DNA of 5,200 nt. It comes from DATBMY01 sp036554605. Its GTDB lineage: Bacteria > Acidobacteriota > Blastocatellia > UBA7656. The notes beneath the pieces were generated by a model. The model had not been told where the DNA came from. It saw nothing but the letters and a program-made list of their open reading frames with translations, and made no database searches. This document shows, in pieces, positions 1-5,200 of the stretch. The stretch is taken from the NCBI GenBank assembly GCA_036554605.1, contig DATBMY010000469.1, positions 1 through 5,200 of the forward strand, read 5' to 3'. The first letter of the stretch is position 1, and the number at the start of each line of letters is the position of its first letter. The translations under genes and the position numbers were made by a program.

Positions 1-1413
1 TATATGCCTATAAGCCAGATGGACGGCTTACAGATAAGCTTCGGCCAGCTTGCGGCCAACACGCCTTTTAGAAACGCGAAGGATTACGACAGCTATCTTT
101 CAAGGCTCGCTGCCTTCGCCCGGCAGGTCGACCAGGCTATAGCCCTGATGAAACGCGGGATCGAAACCGGGTGGGTGCAGCCCGCGGTGCCGCTTCGAAG
201 CATTCCTTCCCAGATCGAAGGACAGATATCGGAAGACCCGGCGCGCAGCCCGCTCTTTAAGCCCTTCACCGGCTTTCCCGAGGAGGTTGCGGCAAAAGAG
301 CGCGAGCGGTATGCCGGCGAGGGCAGCCGGCGCATCAAAGAAGCGGTGACGCCCGCGCTCAAAAAGCTCCTTGCCTTTATGAAGGACGAATACCTGCCCG
401 CGGCGCGCAAAGATATATCGGCGGCGGCGCTTCCGAAGGGCGCGGCCTTTTACCAGTACGCGATTCGACGTCACACGACGACCGGCCTTTCGGCAAAAGA
501 GATACACGAGACGGGGCTTCGCGAGGTCGAGCGCATACGCCGCGAGATGAGCGATATAATTCGCCAGGTGAACTTCAAGGAGAGCTTTCAGGAATTTCTA
601 AACTTCCTGAGGACCGACCCGCGCTTTTACTACACTAAGGCCGAGGATCTGGTCGAAGATTACCGGGACATATGCAAGCGCGCCGACGCAAGATTGCCCG
701 AGCTGTTCGCCGAGCTCCCGCGCAACCCCTACGGGGTCGAAGTCATCCCTGATTATGAAGCCCCGGCGCAGACGACCGCGTATTACCAGCCCGGCGCGGC
801 CGACGGATCGCGCGCCGGTTTTTATATGGTAAACACATACAGGCTCGACACGCGTCCCAAGTACGAGATGGAAGCGCTCTCTTTACACGAAGCCGTTCCG
901 GGCCATCACACGCAGATTTCGCGCGCTCAGGAACTGGGCACGCTTCCCGATTTTCGGCGCAACGCGGGATACACCGCCTATGTCGAGGGCTGGGCGCTTT
1001 ATGCGGAAAGCCTCGGGTCCGACATGGGGTTTTACAAAGACCCGTATTCGAAGTTCGGGCAGCTGACATACGAGATGTGGCGCGCGTGCCGCCTGGTAGT
1101 CGACACGGGGATGCATGCGATGGGGTGGAGCCGCGAGCGGGCGATAAATTTCATGAAGGAGAATTCGGCGAAGACTGAAAACGACATCGTCGTCGAGATC
1201 GATCGCTACATTGTCTGGCCGGGACAGGCGCTCGCATACAAACTTGGCGAGCTGAAGATAAAAGAGCTGCGGGCAAGGGCAAAGAGCGAGCTTGGCGACA
1301 GGTTCGATCTAAGGCGATTTCATAACGCGCTGCTCGATGACGGCCCGCTGCCGCTCGACGTGCTCGAACAGCGGATCAACCTCTGGATCGCCGGGCAGAA
1401 GAGGAAGGAATGA
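1..1413 (+). CDS. DUF885-family putative metallopeptidase, 5'-truncated by window edge
   Basis: This is a partial gene. The frame is open from base 1 (Tyr, then Met at position 4), and the first visible residues (PISQMDG) belong to the interior of the DUF885 family, so the ATG at 4 is not the true start. About 470 residues are visible of a family usually near 580-620, so roughly 110-150 are missing, probably with a signal peptide. The family hallmark HEAVPGHH (bases 886-909) is followed by EGWALYAE (985-1008); these probably supply the metal ligands and catalytic Glu of a zincin-like site. The C-terminal block (YIVWPGQALAYKLGE, then GDRFDLRRFHNALLDDGPLPL) is also typical of DUF885. The family is assigned as a probable zinc peptidase mainly by motif, and its substrates are poorly known. 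The stop codon overlaps the start of the serpin gene, so the two share a transcript. Family assignment is strong; the peptidase activity is inferred. Confidence 0.93.
   Translation, partial: YMPISQMDGLQISFGQLAANTPFRNAKDYDSYLSRLAAFARQVDQAIALMKRGIETGWVQPAVPLRSIPSQIEGQISEDPARSPLFKPFTGFPEEVAAKERERYAGEGSRRIKEAVTPALKKLLAFMKDEYLPAARKDISAAALPKGAAFYQYAIRRHTTTGLSAKEIHETGLREVERIRREMSDIIRQVNFKESFQEFLNFLRTDPRFYYTKAEDLVEDYRDICKRADARLPELFAELPRNPYGVEVIPDYEAPAQTTAYYQPGAADGSRAGFYMVNTYRLDTRPKYEMEALSLHEAVPGHHTQISRAQELGTLPDFRRNAGYTAYVEGWALYAESLGSDMGFYKDPYSKFGQLTYEMWRACRLVVDTGMHAMGWSRERAINFMKENSAKTENDIVVEIDRYIVWPGQALAYKLGELKIKELRARAKSELGDRFDLRRFHNALLDDGPLPLDVLEQRINLWIAGQKRKE
1402..1409 (+). promoter_or_regulatory. 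Shine-Dalgarno run for the serpin gene, inside the peptidase coding end
   Basis: AGGAAGGA lies within the last codons of the upstream peptidase gene. Four in-frame ATGs follow, at 1410, 1416, 1419 and 1425. The AAGGA core (1405-1409) abuts the first ATG but sits 6 and 9 bases before those at 1416 and 1419, which is better spacing. The GAGG at 1401-1404 is 5 bases before 1410. The true start is therefore between 1410 and 1419. The choice alters only two or three residues before the signal peptide and does not change the product. Confidence 0.6.
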
Positions 1414-2711
1414 TTATGATGAGGATGTGCAAAAGACTTTTATTAAAACGGGCGACGGTCACGCTCGTTTTACTGGCGCTTCTCGGCTGCTCAGGCGTGA
1501 GCCATTCGAGCGGCGCGGGCAATAACAATGAGACTTCGAATTCAAACAACGCCATGGAAAATGAATCACAGGAATCCTCCCCGGTGAGCCCCGAGCTTGC
1601 GTCGGCAAACTCGAAGTTCGGCTTCAAGCTCTACTCCGAGGTGCTGAAGCAGAGCGCGGGCAAGAACGTCTTCATATCGCCCGCGAGCATCGGGCTATGC
1701 CTTGCGATGACTTACAACGGGGCCCAGGGCGAGACACAGACCGAGATGGCGCGGGCGCTTGAAGTCCACGGGATGGACCTCGACCAGTTGAACCAGGCAT
1801 ATTCGCGGCTAAAGGCCGCCCTCGCGAGCGCCGACCCGAAGGTGCAGCTCGAGATCGCTAATTCTTTGTGGGCCAGGATGGGCGTCAATTTCAAGCAGGA
1901 CTTTATTGAGAGAAACAGGAAGTTCTTCAACGCCGAGGTGACGGCGCTCAACTTCGGCGACCCGGCCGCGCCGTCAAGAATAAACTCGTGGGTGAGCGAC
2001 AAGACGCACGGAAAAATAACCGAGATAGTCGATAGCATATCGCCCGATACGATCCTTTTTCTGATCAACGCGATTTATTTCAAGGGACAGTGGTCGAAGA
2101 AGTTCGACCCCGTGAAGACGAAGGAAGAGGCGTTCAACACCGCTGGCGGTTCGCCCAAGCGCGTCCCGATGATGACGCAGACGGGCAAGTATCAATACTT
2201 CGAATCGCCCGACTTTCAATCTGTGAGCCTGCCATACGGCAACGGCCGCGTCAGCATGTACGTCTTTCTGCCGGCCCAGGGGAAAGCTCTTAACGACCTG
2301 CACCGCCAGTTGACGGCGGTAAGGTGGGAAGAGTGGATGGATGAGTTTGCCGAAACCGACGGAAGCATAAGCCTTCCCCGCTTCAAGCTGGAGTATGAGA
2401 TTACGCTTAACGACGCGCTGAAGGCCATAGGGATGGCGGCGGCCTTCGATGCCGGCCGCGCCGATTTTTCCGGGATGGCCGATCAGACCGAGCGCATCTA
2501 TATAAGCCGCGTCAAGCACAAGACCTTCGCCGAGGTGAATGAAGAAGGGACGGAGGCGGCGGCCGTGACCTCGACCGAGATGCGAACGACTTCCGCCATG
2601 CGGCCGCGCAAGCCCTTCCGCATGGTCGTAGATCGCCCGTTCTTCTTCGCCATCAGGGATAACGAGACCGGGACGGTGCTCTTTATGGGATCGATACTCG
2701 ACCCGCAATAG
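1410..2711 (+). CDS. Serpin-family protease inhibitor, predicted lipoprotein
   Basis: A complete 433-residue serpin, expected to trap serine (or cysteine) proteases by a suicide mechanism at the cell surface. Residues 1-26 form a basic then hydrophobic leader ending in the lipobox LLGC with Cys27 as the lipidated residue. Residues 28-60 are a Ser/Asn/Gly/Glu-rich flexible linker. The serpin fold spans about 64-432, including NVFISPAS (86-93), DKTHGKI, NAIYFKGQW (220-228) and the C-terminal serpin signature MVVDRPFFFAI (405-415), which fits the PROSITE pattern as I remember it. The hinge EEGTEAAA (378-385) has Gly at P15, Thr at P14 and small residues at P12-P10, which indicates an inhibitory serpin. 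Counting from the hinge puts P1-P1' at Thr394-Ser395. The gene overlaps the upstream peptidase by ATGA, so coupling is likely; 78 bases follow before the esterase gene. Ile codon use matches the neighbours, giving no sign of recent transfer. The target protease is unknown. Confidence 0.96.
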   Translation: MIMMRMCKRLLLKRATVTLVLLALLGCSGVSHSSGAGNNNETSNSNNAMENESQESSPVSPELASANSKFGFKLYSEVLKQSAGKNVFISPASIGLCLAMTYNGAQGETQTEMARALEVHGMDLDQLNQAYSRLKAALASADPKVQLEIANSLWARMGVNFKQDFIERNRKFFNAEVTALNFGDPAAPSRINSWVSDKTHGKITEIVDSISPDTILFLINAIYFKGQWSKKFDPVKTKEEAFNTAGGSPKRVPMMTQTGKYQYFESPDFQSVSLPYGNGRVSMYVFLPAQGKALNDLHRQLTAVRWEEWMDEFAETDGSISLPRFKLEYEITLNDALKAIGMAAAFDAGRADFSGMADQTERIYISRVKHKTFAEVNEEGTEAAAVTSTEMRTTSAMRPRKPFRMVVDRPFFFAIRDNETGTVLFMGSILDPQ

Positions 2712-2749
2712 GGCACAACGCAGGGCGCAAGAAAACGGCCGCGGCGGCG

Positions 2750-2789
2750 TTCTTAAGGAGAGGCGAACAGATTATAACGGGATCAGGCG
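2750..2789 (+). promoter_or_regulatory. Leader of the esterase gene: misplaced SD-like run and weak promoter-like pair
   Basis: TAAGGAGAGG (2754-2763) is a near-ideal Shine-Dalgarno sequence, but it ends 26 bases before the ATG at 2790. No ATG, GTG or TTG follows it at a usable distance, and a TAA at 2775-2777 blocks any in-frame extension. Only a poor CAGG (2784-2787) lies just upstream of the ATG. The same stretch contains TTCTTA (2750-2755), 17 bases, then TATAAC (2773-2778), a weak -35 and a good -10 match that would give an mRNA with a leader of only about five bases. Both readings are speculative, and the gene may simply be read from the upstream operon. Confidence 0.25.
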
Positions 2790-4253
2790 ATGCTAAAGCT
2801 CTTAAGATTTACGCCGCTGTCGGTTCTTCTATTCTCTCTTTTTTCAGCGCCGGTTATGGCCTCGCGGGCGGATGGGCTGCCGCGAGGAAAGGTTATCGAA
2901 AGAGTCGTATCGACGAGCAACCCGGCGCAAAGCTACGCGCTGTACCTGCCTTCAGGCTACACCCCGGAAAAGCGCTATCCGATAATCTACGCCTTCGAGC
3001 CCGCAGCGCGCGGGCCGCTGCCGGTAAACCGCTTCAAGGACGGCGCTGAGAAGTACGGCTACATAGTCGCCGCGTCGAATAATTCGAGCAACTACGTCTC
3101 GCCCGAAGAAATAAAGGCCGCGATAGTCGCAATATTTGACGACACGATAAAGCGGCTTTCGATTGACGAGAACCGCGTCTATACGACGGGCTTTTCGGGC
3201 GGTTCGCGAGTCGCGTCGCGCGTAGCCATAGGATTCGACGGCAAGATCGCCGGGGTAATCGCCGTAGGCGCGGGCTTCCCGCCGGATTTGCAGCCTTCGG
3301 GCCCGCTCCCCTTCGTCTATTTCTCTCTCGTAGGCAACGACGATTTCAACTACATCGAGATGAAAAGAGTAAAGCGCCAGCTCGATTCAGCCGGCGTTGC
3401 CAACCGCATGGAGGTCTTCGAGGGCGGGCACGATTGGCCGCCGCCCCTCTACTGCACGCGCGCGATAGAGTGGATGGAGCTACAGGCCATGAAACGGGGC
3501 CGTCGCCCGAAAGATGAAGCCTTGATCGAAGAGATGATCAAGAAGCGGCTGGATGAGGCGAACGCGGCGCGCGCGGCGGCGCGGTCTTACGAGGAGTATG
3601 GCGTCTATGACGCGATGGCTTATGACTTCAGGGGGCTGAGCGATGTGACCGAGTTCGAAAAGAAGGCGGCAGAGTTGAAAGAGACGAAAGAGGTCAAGCA
3701 GGCGCTCAAACAGGATCGCGACATGGAGAGCGAGCAGCAACGGCGCGTGAACGAGATCGTGGCGCTCAGGCGAAGACTTGAGACAAGCGTGCCCGCGCGC
3801 CTTCCTAATAACGAAGCGTTCGCCGACGCGACCGAAACGCGCGTTCTCGTGGTCTCGGATCTAAAACGAAAGATCGCGGAGCTGACCAAGAAGGCGCGCT
3901 CCGCGGAAAGCTCGCCCGAAAGGACGCTCGCCCGCCGCGTGGTCAATCAGGTCCTCGTCTGGTGGTATGAAGATTCGATGAGGTACATACAGCACAAGCG
4001 ATACGATCTGGCAGTGGCGAGCCTTTCGCTCGACGCGCAGGTCATGCCGGATAACCCGCGAGTGCTGTTTCGGCTGGCCACCGCCCATTCGCTCAACAAC
4101 GATAAAAAGAGGGCGCTTGAGACATTAAAGAAGGCCGTCGAGAAAGGCTTCAACGACGTGGCCGAGCTGGAAAGCAACGCGGCGCTCGCTCCCTTGCGGC
4201 AAGATGACGAGTACAAGAAGATCGTCGACGCGCTCGGCAAAAGCAAAACATAA
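2790..4253 (+). CDS. Secreted alpha/beta-hydrolase (esterase-like) with helical and TPR-like C-terminal extension
   Basis: A complete 487-residue protein. Residues 1-24 form a Sec signal peptide (K3, R6, hydrophobic core, likely cleavage after VMA), so it acts outside the cytoplasm. Residues about 33-235 resemble the PHB-depolymerase/esterase-D/dienelactone-hydrolase group of alpha/beta hydrolases: YALYLPSGY near the start, the nucleophile elbow GFSGG with Ser136 (bases 3189-3203), a probable acid in VGNDD (Asp183 or Asp184) and the catalytic His214 in GGHDWPP. A complete triad is therefore visible and an active hydrolase is expected, probably on ester substrates; the substrate cannot be read from the sequence. 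Residues about 240-375 are highly charged and helical, possibly coiled coil. Residues about 380-485 look like one or two TPR-type repeats (for example YDLAVASLSLDAQVMPDNPRV, then RALETLKKAVEKGF). The start at 2790 is forced by an upstream in-frame stop at 2775. It lies 78 bases after the serpin gene on the same strand, probably in one cluster. Confidence 0.85.
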   Translation: MLKLLRFTPLSVLLFSLFSAPVMASRADGLPRGKVIERVVSTSNPAQSYALYLPSGYTPEKRYPIIYAFEPAARGPLPVNRFKDGAEKYGYIVAASNNSSNYVSPEEIKAAIVAIFDDTIKRLSIDENRVYTTGFSGGSRVASRVAIGFDGKIAGVIAVGAGFPPDLQPSGPLPFVYFSLVGNDDFNYIEMKRVKRQLDSAGVANRMEVFEGGHDWPPPLYCTRAIEWMELQAMKRGRRPKDEALIEEMIKKRLDEANAARAAARSYEEYGVYDAMAYDFRGLSDVTEFEKKAAELKETKEVKQALKQDRDMESEQQRRVNEIVALRRRLETSVPARLPNNEAFADATETRVLVVSDLKRKIAELTKKARSAESSPERTLARRVVNQVLVWWYEDSMRYIQHKRYDLAVASLSLDAQVMPDNPRVLFRLATAHSLNNDKKRALETLKKAVEKGFNDVAELESNAALAPLRQDDEYKKIVDALGKSKT

Positions 4254-4268
4254 GCCAGGGGTTTGCAT

Positions 4269-5200
4269 CTACCACACATCCATCGCGAGCAGGTCTTCAT
4301 AAGTCTGCCCGCGGCGCGCAAGCTTCACCTCGCCCGATTCACCTATCATCACCGCGGCCGGAACCGGCCTGCCGTTGTACTGCGACGCCTGGTCGAGCGC
4401 GTACGCGCCCGTGTTCAATAACGCAAGCAGATCGCCCACGCCGGTTCCGGCCGGAAGCAATCTGTAATTCGGGAGCCGCGTCCCGCGCTCGATGTCGAAA
4501 TAGACATCACCCGAATCGCACAGCGGGCCCGCGACTTTATAAGGCGTGTTGTGAGGATGGCTCGCCCGCGAGGCGGATATGAGGTGGTAATACCACTTGT
4601 ATGTGTTTATCGAAAGCATCAGCGAATAGCCCGCATCCGTAAGCAGCCACGTATCTCCGGTCTCGGGCCGCTCCTTGATATTACAGACGCGCGTGAGTAT
4701 CAGGCCCGTGTCGCCGATTATCCTGCGGCCCGGCTCAAGCACTATCGTAAGGTCTTCGAGCAGGTCGGCCCGACCGGCTACGAGCGCTTCGTCGAGCGCG
4801 GCGCGAAGGACCTGGGCCGGATCAAGCTCGGCCGATAGCATCTGCCGCTCGCGCTCGCCTATGTCGTCGGCCATCGGCGTTGGGGGCAGGTAATCGACGG
4901 GGAGGCCGCCGCCAATGTTGATATGACTGAGGCGATGACCGGTCTTTTTATAAAGGTCGATGAGAAAGAGCCACATCTCGGCAAAAGCGCGCGCGAAAGG
5001 ATGCGGATCGGGCGTTTGCGATCCGACGTGTATGTGAACGCCTGCGAGATTTATCGCGTCTGAAGCGGCAAGCGCGCGGCTGAATCCTTCTTCGATCTGC
5101 GACGGGGAGAGGCCGAATTTCGACGAGAGCAGCCCGGTTTGTAGCCCTATGTGCGAGCGGGTGACAATCTCAGGGACTATGCGTATGGCGATATTGGCGC
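4269..5200 (-). CDS. Fold-type III PLP-dependent decarboxylase, diaminopimelate decarboxylase-like, N terminus beyond window
   Basis: A partial gene. The frame stays open from the stop at 4269-4271 to the right edge, giving about 309 residues of a family near 420. The Met at 4974-4976 is internal, since conserved motifs lie upstream of it. Visible in order: RIVPEIVTRSHIGLQTG, SKFGLS (5106-5123), HIHVGSQ with HVGSQ at 5016-5030, GGG of the PLP-phosphate loop (4905-4913), EPGR (4725-4736), CDSGD (4506-4520), and GAYALDQASQYNGRP near the C terminus. The PLP lysine should lie in the missing part. The family decarboxylates basic amino acids on PLP, with active sites at a dimer interface; LysA makes lysine from meso-diaminopimelate. 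Here two substrate-binding positions differ: Asp replaces Glu in the CES-type motif, and the usual SD..RP..Y segment reads SLMLSINTY, lacking the Arg. The segment between GGG and EPGR is also long. The substrate is therefore uncertain and I give no gene symbol. The gene converges on the esterase gene. Confidence 0.88.
   Translation of the reverse strand, partial: ANIAIRIVPEIVTRSHIGLQTGLLSSKFGLSPSQIEEGFSRALAASDAINLAGVHIHVGSQTPDPHPFARAFAEMWLFLIDLYKKTGHRLSHINIGGGLPVDYLPPTPMADDIGERERQMLSAELDPAQVLRAALDEALVAGRADLLEDLTIVLEPGRRIIGDTGLILTRVCNIKERPETGDTWLLTDAGYSLMLSINTYKWYYHLISASRASHPHNTPYKVAGPLCDSGDVYFDIERGTRLPNYRLLPAGTGVGDLLALLNTGAYALDQASQYNGRPVPAAVMIGESGEVKLARRGQTYEDLLAMDVW

Noticed and set aside
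4..6. ATG as the start of the peptidase.
   Set aside because: The surrounding residues match the interior of the DUF885 family, the product would be over 100 residues short, and no ribosome binding site can be seen.
100..507. A - strand open frame of 135 codons inside the peptidase gene.
   Set aside because: It lies wholly within a well-conserved DUF885 coding stretch, with no plausible domain and a very basic composition; a shadow frame.
1974..2708. A long open frame (244 codons) on the - strand opposite the serpin gene.
   Set aside because: The + strand frame is a full serpin with all family motifs. The antisense product is rich in Arg, His and Gly with no recognisable motif, as expected of a shadow frame in GC-rich coding DNA.
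2734..2751. An imperfect GC hairpin (AACG, bulged G, CCG, loop CGG, then the complement) after the serpin stop, considered as a terminator.
   Set aside because: The stem is short and bulged and is followed by CTTAAGG, not a T run; it is likely chance in GC-rich sequence.
3566..3583. GCG/GGC-rich run that looks like a simple repeat.
   Set aside because: It encodes an Ala/Arg-rich helical stretch of the esterase extension, with no regular repeat unit.
4243..4266. Short inverted repeat GCAAA/TTTGC across the convergent junction, considered as a bidirectional terminator.
   Set aside because: Only five base pairs, AT-rich, with a ten-base-plus loop and no T run on either side.
4551..4893. Two + strand open frames (95 and 72 codons) opposite the decarboxylase.
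   Set aside because: The - strand carries the EPGR and neighbouring decarboxylase motifs here; the + strand products have no recognisable features.
4974..4976. ATG (- strand) as the start of the decarboxylase.
   Set aside because: The frame continues upstream to the window edge with clear family motifs (HVGSQ, SKFGLS), so this Met is internal.

Overview
The window reads as chromosomal DNA of a GC-rich, diderm-type bacterium. It holds four protein genes, packed tightly with almost no spare sequence. Two genes run off the edges. A secreted bacterial serpin with a lipoprotein leader and an Asn/Ser-rich linker, a DUF885 peptidase, an esterase with an alpha-helical/TPR-like tail, and heavy use of the Ile codon AUA in GC-rich genes together suggest Acidobacteriota, perhaps Blastocatellia. 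That placement is inferred from style and not proven.

Layout, left to right. (1) Positions 1-1413, + strand: the C-terminal three quarters or so of a DUF885-family putative metallopeptidase, whose N terminus lies before the window. (2) 1410-2711, + strand: a complete serpin (protease inhibitor) with a lipoprotein signal peptide. Its ATG overlaps the peptidase stop as ATGA, so the two are very likely translationally coupled. (3) 2712-2789: a short intergenic leader with a strong but badly placed Shine-Dalgarno-like run and a possible weak promoter. (4) 2790-4253, + strand: a secreted alpha/beta-hydrolase (esterase-like) domain fused to a long charged helical region and a C-terminal TPR-like segment. 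(5) 4269-5200, - strand: most of a fold-type III PLP-dependent decarboxylase related to diaminopimelate decarboxylase (LysA). It converges on gene 4 with a 15-bp gap, and its N terminus lies past the right edge.

The three + strand genes look like one extracytoplasmic protein/ester-processing cluster: a peptidase, an anchored protease inhibitor and an esterase. The serpin is expected to protect the cell surface from serine or cysteine proteases; it would not be expected to inhibit the metallopeptidase beside it. The - strand decarboxylase is cytoplasmic and a separate unit. It departs from textbook DAP decarboxylases at substrate-binding positions, so its substrate should be treated as unknown. 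I saw no RNA genes, insertion sequences, CRISPR arrays or convincing terminators. The best candidates for a second look are the peptidase-serpin pair, the serpin reactive-centre loop, and the altered active site of the decarboxylase.
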